From: Gemmataceae bacterium
GTDB lineage: Bacteria; Planctomycetota; Planctomycetia; Gemmatales; Gemmataceae
Assembly: GCA_019748295.1 (NCBI GenBank)
Contig: JAIEPT010000186.1
Location: 1-36,234, forward strand
Length of the DNA stretch: 36,234 nucleotides
Direction: 5' to 3'
Shown here: positions 1-7,423 of the stretch, piece after piece
Layout of the letters: each line of letters opens with the position of its first letter
Position numbering within the stretch: the stretch's first letter is position 1
Notes under the pieces: generated by a model
The model's input: only the letters and a program-made list of their open reading frames with translations
What the model was told of the DNA's origin: nothing
Databases searched by the model: none
Position numbers and translations under genes: made by a program

Positions 1-20
1 GGGGTCACATAAGGTAGCCG

Positions 21-76
21 GTGGTTGAGCGTAGCGACACCACCGGACGTGGTTGAGCGTAGCGACACCACCGGAC
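21..76. repeat. 28-bp perfect tandem duplication
   Basis: Positions 21-48 and 49-76 are the same 28 bases in direct tandem. Each unit begins GTGGTTGAGCG and ends CACCACCGGAC, so each contains a short GGTGGT/ACCACC hairpin. It lies in the gene-free stretch 1-348. With only two units and no spacers it is not a CRISPR array. Its function is unknown; it may be one of the many intergenic repeat families of this genome. Confidence 0.85.
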
Positions 77-99
77 CGGCGGATCCGCACCAGGGGCCA

Positions 100-283
100 C
101 ATCTTCCGAAGCGCCCCTCACCCGCCCTTCGGGCACCCTCTCCCCCGCGGTGACTCGCTTGAACGGGCGAGTGATCCCGGCGGGGGAGAGGGGAAGCTTC
201 GCTGCCGCCACCAAAAAACCTACACCTGGAAGCGGCCCCTCTCCCGGAGGGAGAGGGGAGAAATGCAGGCGCCGCTCGCCTAA
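100..283. repeat. Intergenic CCCTCTCCC/GGGAGAGGG palindromic repeat cluster
   Basis: This part of the gene-free stretch 1-348 holds several C-rich/G-rich inverted repeats. Positions 233-281 (49 bases) are identical to 33509-33557, about 33 kb away. Read on the minus strand, the unit runs TTAGGCGAGCGGC, about 14 variable bases, then a CCCTCTCCC...GGGAGAGGG hairpin. The same unit is found at 26969-27035 and 33406-33471. The kinase gene starts 66 bases after this copy, so its promoter must lie within or beside the repeat; I see no clear -35/-10. Confidence 0.8.
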
Positions 284-348
284 GCGCGATTGACGAAGCG
301 GCGCGGTTCCGGACAAAGAGCATATCTTCCCGAGTCACCGGAAACGAA

Positions 349-1629
349 ATGCCGGCCGCCGACGACTTCTTGCAAACGCTGCGGAAAAGCGATCTGGTGC
401 CCGACGATCGCGTCGCCTGGATCGTCAGCCAGGTTTCGGACGAGGAACGGTCCGACGCCCGCAAACTCGCCGACCGCTTCATCGAGGCCGACGCTCTCAC
501 TCCGTTTCAAGCTCAGAAGCTGCTCGACGGCATTTCCACGGGGCTCAGGCTGGGCCGCTACATCATCCGCAGCCCAATCGCCCGCGGCGGTATGGGCACT
601 GTTTACCTGGCGAAGGATTCGCGGAAGGATCGGCTTGTAGCCATCAAGGTCATGTCGCCGCAGCGGGCCAAGGAAGGGAAGCGGCATCTGCTGAGGTTCC
701 AGCGCGAAATCGCTCTCACGCGCAAGCTGGACCACCGCAACATCGCCCAGGCGGTCGATGTGGGCCTGGAACACGGCATCCACTTTCTTGTGCTCGAATA
801 CATCCCGGGGCAAACGCTCAACCGCTTGGTCCAGTCGGCAGGGCCGCTCGCAGTCGATCGGGTCGCCCGCATCTTTGTCGATGTCGCCGATGCGCTGACG
901 CATGCCCATAGCCAGGGCATCATTCACCGCGACCTGAAACCCGGCAACATCATGGTTTTGCCGCGCGACAAAGCAAAGGTGCTGGACCTTGGCCTCGCCC
1001 TCATTCACGGCGAACGCTCCGAGGACATCGAACTGCTCGGAGGCCGCGGCTACCTTGTCGGCTCCATCGACTACATGCCTCCCGAGCAAACGCGCGATCC
1101 CACGCTCGTGGACGCTCGTGCCGATCTCTATGCCATGGGTTGTTCGATCTATTACTCGCTCACCGGGAAAGCGCCCTTCGCCGAAACGCCTGCCAAGGAA
1201 AAAGTGCGAGCCCAGCGTCAGGCCATGCCGATGCCGATCAACCAGCGCCATCCGGCCGTACCGGAAGCTTTCGCTCGAATCGTCGAACGCCTGATGTCGA
1301 AGCAGCCCGACGATCGCCCGGCCAGCGCCGCGGAAGCGCGGGCCCTGTTGCTTCCCTGGAGCGAAGGGACGCCCACGTCCGAAGCAACGATACTGCCTTT
1401 CAACCCGGAGTTGGGCGACCAGAATCTCTACCGCCAGGACACGCTCGCCGAGGCGTTCGCGGGCCTGCAGACCTCCGCCGATTCGCTGACGTCGCTCGAA
1501 AACGTCCGTCAATTGTTCGAGGAAGCGAACGAGTTCCGCCGCAAAGTCGTGCAGTCCGTCGCCATGGTGGGGGTCTTCCTCGTGACCGCGCTTGTCGTCT
1601 ACGTGCTCATCCAATTCATGCGCCGCTAG
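349..1629 (+). CDS. Membrane-anchored Ser/Thr protein kinase (Hanks type)
   Basis: A 426-residue eukaryote-like Ser/Thr kinase. Residues 1-68 are an N-terminal helical extension of the kind often seen before planctomycete kinase domains. The kinase domain spans about 70-335: glycine loop near 77-84 (IARGGMGTVY), ATP-binding Lys100 (VAIK), alpha-C Glu120, catalytic loop HRDLKPGN at 193-200 with Asp195, DLG at 213-215 in place of DFG, and PPEQ at 244-247. All catalytic residues are present, so it should be active. A single membrane helix (about 399-423) sits near the C-terminus with only a few residues beyond it, so the kinase is anchored by its tail, faces the cytoplasm and has no external sensor domain. 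Substrates are unknown. It stands alone and converges on the propeller gene. Confidence 0.93.
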   Translation: MPAADDFLQTLRKSDLVPDDRVAWIVSQVSDEERSDARKLADRFIEADALTPFQAQKLLDGISTGLRLGRYIIRSPIARGGMGTVYLAKDSRKDRLVAIKVMSPQRAKEGKRHLLRFQREIALTRKLDHRNIAQAVDVGLEHGIHFLVLEYIPGQTLNRLVQSAGPLAVDRVARIFVDVADALTHAHSQGIIHRDLKPGNIMVLPRDKAKVLDLGLALIHGERSEDIELLGGRGYLVGSIDYMPPEQTRDPTLVDARADLYAMGCSIYYSLTGKAPFAETPAKEKVRAQRQAMPMPINQRHPAVPEAFARIVERLMSKQPDDRPASAAEARALLLPWSEGTPTSEATILPFNPELGDQNLYRQDTLAEAFAGLQTSADSLTSLENVRQLFEEANEFRRKVVQSVAMVGVFLVTALVVYVLIQFMRR

Positions 1630-1644
1630 CATTTGGTTGCAGAA

Positions 1645-1995
1645 GATCGGCGAGCAGCCGCTGTTAGGCGGCTGGTACAGCGTCGGCACAAGTCTCTTGA
1701 TCGCCAGACGGTCCCCCGTTGTGGGGCGGTCTCTGACCGCCTCACACGAGTCCCCCCGTTGTGGGGCGGTCTCTGACCGCCTCACACGGGCCGACCGAAG
1801 GTCTCCATCAACTGCCCGAACGCGTCACGCCCAAACCGCTGTCTGAAGACGTCGCCCTCAGAAGCGTCATGGAGACCTTCGGTCGGCCCGTGCGGCACGG
1901 TCGGAGACCGGGCCACAACGGGCAGGAGCGGTCTAGGGACCAAGAGACTTGTGCCGACGCCGTACCAGCCGCCTAACAGCGGCTGCTCGCCGATC
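1645..1995. repeat. 350-bp inverted-repeat element between convergent genes
   Basis: Arms of about 58 bp at 1645-1702 and 1938-1995 are near-perfect inverted copies, starting GATCGGCGAGCAGCCGC on each strand. Inside lies a second inverted pair, GGGCCGACCGAAGGTCTCCAT near 1788-1810 and its complement near 1869-1890. There is also a direct repeat (CCCCGTTGTGGGGCGGTC...) near 1711 and 1757. The right arm ends 2 bp before the stop codon of the propeller gene. There is no credible ORF, so it could be a non-autonomous MITE-like element or a bidirectional terminator. The inner section is related to 4157-4330. Confidence 0.85.
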
Positions 1996-1996
1996 A

Positions 1997-3229
1997 TCAC
2001 TCCCCGAACTGGACGCAAACTAATTCCTTATTATCCCGAACATATAGCCGCCCATTCGCAAGCGCGGGGTGGGCCCATGTATTGCCGCAGATTTTCGCGC
2101 GGGCAAGCTCGCGGTATTCCTTGGTGTCCGCTTCGATGAGGGCCAGATGGCCTTTCTCTTCAAGCAGCAGCAGTCGGTTGTCCGCCAACCGCAAGAGCGA
2201 TGCGTGATAGGTGCCGACGTCGGGCCGCTTCCACAGTTCCTTTCCCGTCTCCGCTTCCACGCAGCGCAAGGTCGCGGTGGTTTTAAGAGCCGGGGGCTTG
2301 GTGCCGGTAACCATGAAGAAATGTTTGCCGACGGCGACCGGCGTCGAGAAGTAGCAGGTGAGGTCGCCGTTCGTCCATTCCTTCTTGACGTTCGCAGGCA
2401 TGTTGTTGCCGCTGAACCGCAGCCCCGTGCCGCCGATGGTGATGGAGCTGCCGAAAAGGATGGTCTCCGCGATCGTTGGAGTCGTGGAGCTTTCGCTTAG
2501 GAGATCGCGGAACGGATGTTTCCAGATCGCCTTCCCGTCGCTCGGCGACAGCCCGACGAGGTTGGAGCCGGTAAGAAAAATAACCTGCCTGCCGTCGCCG
2601 CTGCCGGTGGCGATGGGGGACGAATAGCTGGCGGGATCGTCGAGCGATTTCCACACGGATTTGCCGGTCGCCGCGTCGTAGGCCACGATGGACGCTCCCT
2701 TGGCGCCGACGTTCACGATCGCCAGCTTTCCCTCGATCAGCGGCGAGCACGAAGCGCCGAAGAACAGATTCTTTCCTTTGTTTTCGTCAAGCGTGTCCAC
2801 CTTCCAGCTCAGCTTCCCTTCGGCCGCATCGATGCAGGTCAACACGCCCGTGATGCCGAAGGCATAGAGCTTCCCGTTCGCCGCGGTCGGCGTTCCGCGG
2901 GGCCCGTTGCCGAAGGGGCTTTTGAAGTTGTTGATGGGGTAATCGACCTTCCACATCCGATCGCCTTTGAGGGCGTCGAATGCTTCGATCAATTCGGCCT
3001 GCTGCCCAGGCGCCCGCGTGTGCAGATAGACCTTGCCGTCCGCCACGATCGGCGAGCTGTGCCCTTCGCCCACGGGTTGCTTCCAGAGAATCTTCGGAGC
3101 CGCCTTCCACGGCGCGACCTTCTCGGCCGACGACCCATCGCGGCGCGGGCCAAGCCAGCCGGGCCATTCCTCGGCCTGCACGGCAAGCGGAAAGACCCAC
3201 AGCGAAAGCAATGCGATTGCGATTCTCAT
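1997..3229 (-). CDS. Exported PQQ-like beta-propeller protein
   Basis: A 410-residue protein with a clear signal peptide (residues 1-19, hydrophobic core followed by VQA-EE) and repeated beta-propeller blades of the PQQ/outer-membrane-assembly type. Blades carry the usual W-K and GxxxWK motifs, for example LWKQPVGEGHSSPIV, GKSVWKS and GKELWKR. It is probably periplasmic or exported. This family is very common in planctomycetes and most members have no proven enzymatic role; I see no evidence for PQQ-dependent dehydrogenase activity. Its ATG overlaps the stop of the upstream YkgJ-type gene by 4 bases (ATGA), indicating translational coupling. The last codon abuts the inverted-repeat element at 1645-1995. 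Confidence 0.9.
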   Translation of the reverse strand: MRIAIALLSLWVFPLAVQAEEWPGWLGPRRDGSSAEKVAPWKAAPKILWKQPVGEGHSSPIVADGKVYLHTRAPGQQAELIEAFDALKGDRMWKVDYPINNFKSPFGNGPRGTPTAANGKLYAFGITGVLTCIDAAEGKLSWKVDTLDENKGKNLFFGASCSPLIEGKLAIVNVGAKGASIVAYDAATGKSVWKSLDDPASYSSPIATGSGDGRQVIFLTGSNLVGLSPSDGKAIWKHPFRDLLSESSTTPTIAETILFGSSITIGGTGLRFSGNNMPANVKKEWTNGDLTCYFSTPVAVGKHFFMVTGTKPPALKTTATLRCVEAETGKELWKRPDVGTYHASLLRLADNRLLLLEEKGHLALIEADTKEYRELARAKICGNTWAHPALANGRLYVRDNKELVCVQFGE

Positions 3230-3672
3230 CGGCCAACCTCCGGCAATTCAGGAACGGCGGACGCGTCTTCGGGGTGATTCAGGAAATGATGCAGCGGCCC
3301 ATAGCGCCAATCAAGCCCCTGTTCGTCGGCGATTTGCTTCAGCCGATGCAGGGCTGCTTCGGTAAGGGCGTTGCCAAGGTCTTGATGCGTGGGGTCGCAG
3401 AAATAAATGCGGCATCCCAGCGGCCGGGGTTCGCGTGCCGTACACAGGTCGTCCTTTTGAAACGGACATCCCTTGGCGCCAATGGGGCCTTCGTAGGCCG
3501 GCGCCGATTCGAGTAGGATCTCCGCTTCGAAATGGCTGATGTAGAGGCGATGGCCGTATTCCTCGAATCGGCAGCAGCGCCCGCTCGCATCGCAGCGCGG
3601 CAACGCCAGGGCGATCGCGGCATCGATGTCGCGATACGCCTCCAGCACCTGTCGCCGCACCTCATCGGTCAT
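3226..3672 (-). CDS. YkgJ-family cysteine-cluster protein (second of a pair)
   Basis: A 148-residue cytoplasmic protein with the YkgJ/UPF0153 cysteine pattern: C-x5-CC near the N-terminus (CDASGRCCRF), then GCPFQKDDLC and PLGCRIYFCD. The family is thought to bind a metal or Fe-S centre, but its biochemistry is largely unknown. The ATG at 3672 was chosen because the domain begins there; the upstream open frame has no family similarity and runs across the neighbouring gene. It begins 14 bases after the first YkgJ-type gene and overlaps the propeller gene by 4 bases, so the three genes form one transcription unit. Confidence 0.85.
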   Translation of the reverse strand: MTDEVRRQVLEAYRDIDAAIALALPRCDASGRCCRFEEYGHRLYISHFEAEILLESAPAYEGPIGAKGCPFQKDDLCTAREPRPLGCRIYFCDPTHQDLGNALTEAALHRLKQIADEQGLDWRYGPLHHFLNHPEDASAVPELPEVGR

Positions 3673-3686
3673 TGGGTATCCCCGCT

Positions 3687-4124
3687 TCAAAGCTTGATGA
3701 CTTTCATCCGCTTCGAGATTTCGTCCGCGGGGATCAGCTCGCCTTGCCCCGACCCCGGGCAGATGCGGGTCGTGCGCTCCCAGTTCATCGGCGTTTCGAG
3801 GTTGCTTTCCCAAAAAGGCCAGGTGCGGCATTGCCGCGGACGCACGGAGTAAATGGTGCAGCCGACGCCGCGTTCCCAAAAAACGCAAGCGCCGTCGTTC
3901 CTTTCGCGAAGCGTTCGGCCGCGCGAACCGCGTTTGGTGTAAAGGCCGAAGACCTCTTCTCGCGGCTCGTCGCGGAAGGACGCGATCGCATCGATCTCTT
4001 CGTCGTTGACCCACACGAACCCAGGTTCGCCGGTGCAGCAATCGCCGCACTGGGTGCAGGTGAACGCAAGGCCATCGCGGTACCAGGGCTGATTCGGATC
4101 GTCGGGATGTTGCGCGGGTTTCAT
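3687..4124 (-). CDS. YkgJ-family cysteine-cluster protein (first of a pair)
   Basis: A 145-residue protein with the full YkgJ motif set: FTCTQCGDCCTGEPG near residue 25, then ACVFWERGVGCTIYSVRP and RQCRTWPFWE. These eight or so cysteines are the expected ligands of a Zn or Fe-S site; that assignment comes from the family pattern, not from proof of function. The start is the ATG at 4124, giving the usual family N-terminus (PWYRDGLAFTC). It leads a three-gene operon with a second, shorter YkgJ-type protein and an exported propeller protein. The cysteine desulfurase gene lies upstream on the same strand, separated by a palindromic repeat. Confidence 0.85.
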   Translation of the reverse strand: MKPAQHPDDPNQPWYRDGLAFTCTQCGDCCTGEPGFVWVNDEEIDAIASFRDEPREEVFGLYTKRGSRGRTLRERNDGACVFWERGVGCTIYSVRPRQCRTWPFWESNLETPMNWERTTRICPGSGQGELIPADEISKRMKVIKL

Positions 4125-4156
4125 CCAGTGATTGTAGAGCCTGCTTCCTGCGCCGT

Positions 4157-4332
4157 TGTGGGACGGTCCCCGTTGTGGGACGGTCTCCGACCGTCTCACA
4201 CGGCCTGACCGAAGGTCTCCATGACGCTTCCGAGGGCGACGTCCCCAGGCAGCGGATTGGGCACGACGCCGCGGGCGGATAATGGAGACCTACGGTCAGG
4301 CCGTGTGAGACGCACAGAGACCGTCCCACAAC
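4157..4332. repeat. Palindromic intergenic repeat, same family as inner part of 1645-1995
   Basis: The left half (GTTGTGGGACGGTC..., GTCTCACACGGCCTGACC, AGGTCTCCAT) is repeated in inverted orientation in the right half, ending CCGTCCCACAAC near 4332. The axis is near 4240. The core words (GGACGGTCTC, CACACGG, GAAGGTCTCCAT) match the element at 1700-1920. It fills most of the 350-base gap between the cysteine desulfurase and the YkgJ pair. No ORF is present. A small hairpin (CCTCACGC/GCGTGAGG) at 4434-4452 lies just past the desulfurase stop. Confidence 0.8.
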
Positions 4333-4433
4333 GGCAGTGATCGCAGGTTCCTGGTGCTGACGTCGTCATCTCCCGAATCCTATCGCGGACACTTGCTTGC
4401 GGAGCGTGTTGAATGACCTTGCATCGCGGCTGA

Positions 4434-4452
4434 CCTCACGCGGAGCGTGAGG
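4434..4452 (-). terminator. Possible terminator hairpin after cysteine desulfurase
   Basis: A short hairpin, CCTCACGC-gga-GCGTGAGG, lies 21 bases beyond the desulfurase stop codon. There is no U-tract on the minus strand, so this is a weak call as an intrinsic terminator. Confidence 0.35.
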
Positions 4453-4472
4453 ACTACTCTCGGTCGCTCGCG

Positions 4473-5621
4473 CTATCTAGACGCAGCTCGCAATAGCGCC
4501 TCCGCGGACCGGTCGATCTCTTCCTCCGTCGTGAAACGGCCAACGGTCAGGCGGACCGCCCCTTTCCCCACTTCCGGACTGACATGCATCGCCTTGAGAA
4601 CGGGCGAAAGCGAGACATGTCCCTGGCGGCATGCGGATCCTGTCGATGCGGCGACTTCCGGCGTTTTCTCCAGCAACTCCGCGCCGATGTGGCCGAGGAA
4701 GTTGACGTTGAGCGTATTCGGCAATCGCAGGTCGAGATGCCCATTGAGCACAATGCGATCGCCGAGGCCGTCCTGGAGAAGGCGCCATAATCGATCATGC
4801 AGCGAACGCAAACGTTCGCTGGCGGCGGGGAGCGATTCGCGGGCGATTTCGCAGGCTTTGCCAAGGCCGACGATATAGGGGACATTCTCCGTCCCCGCTC
4901 GCCGGCCTGTTTCATGCCCCGCGCCATGCAGCAAGGGTTCCAGGGTCACGCCGCGGCGAACAAAGAGGCAGCCCACGCCTTTCGGGGCATAGGCCTTGTG
5001 CCCAGCGACTGAGAGCAGATCGACCTTGAGCGACTTCACATCGACAGGCACTTTGCCGAGCGACTGTGCCGCGTCGGTATGCATCCACGCGCCGACAGCG
5101 TGAGCCATGCCTGCAATCTCGCGGATCGGTTGCAGCGAGCCGACTTCGTTGTTGGAGTGCATCACGCTGACAATGGTTGTCCCTGGAGTGATCGCCTTCC
5201 GCATTGCGTCGAGATCGACGATGCCGTCCTTATCGACAGCCACACGAACGACGGTCACGCCGAGCCGTTGCAGGAAGGCGCAGGGCTGAAGGGTCGCGGG
5301 ATGTTCGATGGCGGTAGTGACGATGCGAGCGTTGCGCAACGCTTCGATCAGTCTGCCGCCAAGCAGAGCGAACAACGCTCCCTTGATCGCCTGGTTGCTT
5401 GCTTCGGTCCCTCCGCCGGTGAAGACGATCTCATCCGGCTCCGCGTTCAGCAGTAATGCGACTTGTTGCCGAGCAATATCGACCGCGTGATGCGTCGCTC
5501 GCCCATAGGCGTGCGTGCTCGACGGATTGCCGAATTGTTCACGCAGGTAGGGTTCCATCGCATCGGCGACCGCGGGATCGATCGGCGTGGTGGCGTTGTA
5601 GTCGAGATAGATCGGAGGCAT
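4473..5621 (-). CDS. Cysteine desulfurase (NifS/IscS class)
   Basis: A 382-residue PLP enzyme that takes sulfur from cysteine, forming an enzyme persulfide and alanine, for Fe-S cluster and other sulfur-cofactor synthesis in the cytoplasm. Landmarks: N-terminal IYLDYNATTPID, His107 (AIEH), Asp183 (HTDAAQS), PLP lysine Lys209 (SVAGHK) and the active cysteine Cys331 in the loop STGSACRQG. The length is normal for the family. The start has a GGGAG Shine-Dalgarno 8 bases upstream. No IscU/IscR neighbours are present, so the specific paralogue (iscS, nifS or other) cannot be named. A NifU-like scaffold protein is encoded about 30 kb away in this window. It is divergent from the permease. Confidence 0.93.
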   Translation of the reverse strand: MPPIYLDYNATTPIDPAVADAMEPYLREQFGNPSSTHAYGRATHHAVDIARQQVALLLNAEPDEIVFTGGGTEASNQAIKGALFALLGGRLIEALRNARIVTTAIEHPATLQPCAFLQRLGVTVVRVAVDKDGIVDLDAMRKAITPGTTIVSVMHSNNEVGSLQPIREIAGMAHAVGAWMHTDAAQSLGKVPVDVKSLKVDLLSVAGHKAYAPKGVGCLFVRRGVTLEPLLHGAGHETGRRAGTENVPYIVGLGKACEIARESLPAASERLRSLHDRLWRLLQDGLGDRIVLNGHLDLRLPNTLNVNFLGHIGAELLEKTPEVAASTGSACRQGHVSLSPVLKAMHVSPEVGKGAVRLTVGRFTTEEEIDRSAEALLRAASR

Positions 5622-5762
5622 GCGTCCGCTCCCAGGGAGTTACTGGCATCCTATGAGCGAATGTTCCGGCGCCGCACCTCCGCTTCGGGGTGGGCATCCC
5701 CTTCGGGGGGGACTACCATGTCGAGTGGGCAGGGGGGGGATGCCGGCCCAGGAAGGATTCTC

Positions 5763-7166
5763 ATGGCGGACGACCGACGCGATCCATCCGCAGCGACTCC
5801 GCGTCTGGGCGTGTGGGATGCCGCCAGCATCATGATCGGCGTCATCATCGGCGTCGGCATCTTCGAACTGCCCGGCAATATCTTCAAGAACGCGCCCGGC
5901 CCGGCCATTGCGATCGCGGCCTGGGTTTTGGGCGGGGCCCTCGCCTTCGTCGGCGCTCTCGTCTTCGCCGAGTTAGGCAGCACCTACCCGCGTTCGGGCG
6001 GCGAATACGTCTACCTTTCCCGCGCGTTCGGCTCTCTCGTCGGCTACCTCTTCGCCTGGGGCCAACTCGTCGTCATCCGACCCGGCAGCATCGCGGCGAT
6101 GGCCTTCGTCTTCGCCAAACACGCACACAAGCTTTTTGGATTCTCCGACGACCTTCCCCTGAGCGGCATCGCCGTCGCCGTGGTGGTGGTGCTCACCCTC
6201 ATCAACCTCCGCGACGTCCAGCTTGGGAAAAATACGCAAAACTTCATGACTGTAGCGAAGCTCGCCGGCATGGCGGGCATTTGCTTGGCTGGTGCATTCG
6301 CGCGGGGCCGGCCGGCGACAGCAACGATGGCGGCGGATCCGACTGAACCGGGCGATACGGAACTCTGGTTCGCGGGCGCGATGATCGCCATCCTTTGGAC
6401 CTATTCCGGATGGAACGAAGCCGCATACATCGCCGCCGAGGTGCATGACCCGCGCCGCAATCTTCCGCTCGCCCTCATCTTCGGAACGCTGGGTGTGACG
6501 GCGATTTATGTCGCCGTCAATCTCGCCTATCTCGCCGGACTCGGATTCGAGGGCGCCAAGACCGAATGGGCGGCTTCCGCTTTGTGCGAACGCGTGTGGC
6601 CGGGGTACGGGGCTCGCGCCATCGGAACCCTCATCCTGATTTCCGCGCTCGGCGCCATCAACGGCATGATCTTCACGACCGCGCGCATCCTGAGCGAATT
6701 CGGCAGCGACCACCGCGTTTTCCGCCCGCTGAGCCTCTGGAGCAAATCGTGGAGAACGCCGTTGCGAGCGCTGCTCGCTCAGGGCGTGCTCACCTGCGGC
6801 ATGATCGTCAGCGTCGGGTATCTGCCAAGTGCCGCACGCGGCATCGAGGGGCTGTGGGCGATAATCGCCCTGACGAGTCCGATCTTCTGGTTTTTCTTCC
6901 TGCTGACGGGCATTGCCCTGTTCGTCTTGCGTGGCCGCGATGCCCATCTGCCCAGGCCGTTTCGCGTTCCGCTGTATCCGTTTCTGCCGCTCCTCTTCTG
7001 TGCATGGTGCGGCTACATGTTCGTCGGCTCGATCATCGAGCAGAAGCTGCTCTCGCTCATCGGCCTCGCCATCACCGTTGCGGGCCTTCCGCTCTACTTC
7101 GTCGCCCGGGGGAAGCCGTCGGTGATCCAACCGCTTGAACCGGTCAAGACCGCGAGCCCGACGTGA
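5763..7166 (+). CDS. APC-family amino acid permease
   Basis: A 467-residue integral membrane protein with about 12 hydrophobic segments. The first half shows the APC signature: SIMIGVIIGVGIFELPGN in TM1 and the region GGALAFVGALVFAELGSTYPRSGGEYVYLSRAFG in TM2-3, and later WTYSGWNEAAYIAAEV. It likely imports or exchanges amino acids across the inner membrane; the substrate cannot be read from sequence. The ATG at 5763 is preferred because AGGAAGG lies 6 bases upstream. An in-frame ATG at 5718 would add 15 residues. No operon partner is evident; repeats follow the gene. Confidence 0.9.
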   Translation: MADDRRDPSAATPRLGVWDAASIMIGVIIGVGIFELPGNIFKNAPGPAIAIAAWVLGGALAFVGALVFAELGSTYPRSGGEYVYLSRAFGSLVGYLFAWGQLVVIRPGSIAAMAFVFAKHAHKLFGFSDDLPLSGIAVAVVVVLTLINLRDVQLGKNTQNFMTVAKLAGMAGICLAGAFARGRPATATMAADPTEPGDTELWFAGAMIAILWTYSGWNEAAYIAAEVHDPRRNLPLALIFGTLGVTAIYVAVNLAYLAGLGFEGAKTEWAASALCERVWPGYGARAIGTLILISALGAINGMIFTTARILSEFGSDHRVFRPLSLWSKSWRTPLRALLAQGVLTCGMIVSVGYLPSAARGIEGLWAIIALTSPIFWFFFLLTGIALFVLRGRDAHLPRPFRVPLYPFLPLLFCAWCGYMFVGSIIEQKLLSLIGLAITVAGLPLYFVARGKPSVIQPLEPVKTASPT

Positions 7167-7186
7167 CGCATGCTGCGTTCTGTCCG

Positions 7187-7313
7187 CCGCTTGCGGCTTC
7201 GCGATCCGGATGGAACGTGCGAACGCTAAGCCGCAAGCGGTGATCGCGGAACGTGGGATACTTGGGATCGTGAGCGCCCAGTCCCGCGGAACGCCACGGA
7301 GGGCGTTCCCTAC
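7187..7313. repeat. Composite intergenic repeat (families D and C)
   Basis: Positions 7187-7240 form a hairpin with CCGCTTGCGGCTT and AAGCCGCAAGCGG arms, also found at 9089-9152 and 10326-10386. It is followed at 7287-7313 by a second unit, CGGAACGCCACGGAGGGCG and onward, found at 10430-10456 and inverted at 10252-10278. It fills the 257-base gap between permease and phosphatase genes. Nothing else is seen there. Confidence 0.85.
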
Positions 7314-7423
7314 AGCGCCGAATGTGGTTGGAGGGTCGCCGTCATGCGGCCCAGCGATCCGCACGCCGTTCGATCGCGTATTAAAGGCTGGAACGCCCTT
7401 CTTGGCGAGGTTACAACAGAAGG

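Noticed and set aside
21..76. Possible CRISPR repeats
   Set aside because: There are only two units, directly adjacent with no spacer, and no cas genes nearby.
280..1785. 501-codon open frame on the minus strand across the kinase gene
   Set aside because: It is antisense to a kinase with all catalytic motifs and has no recognisable fold; a high-GC shadow frame.
1997..3229. PQQ-dependent alcohol or glucose dehydrogenase
   Set aside because: The protein is only 410 residues and lacks the adjacent-cysteine and catalytic motifs of those enzymes; only generic blade repeats are visible.
3226..4329. One long 367-codon protein including both YkgJ regions
   Set aside because: Only the last 148 codons match the family; the first part overlaps the other YkgJ gene in a different frame, which has its own full motif set.
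5973..7364. 463-codon open frame on the minus strand across the permease
   Set aside because: Its composition is highly charged with no domain, opposite a clear membrane permease; a shadow frame.
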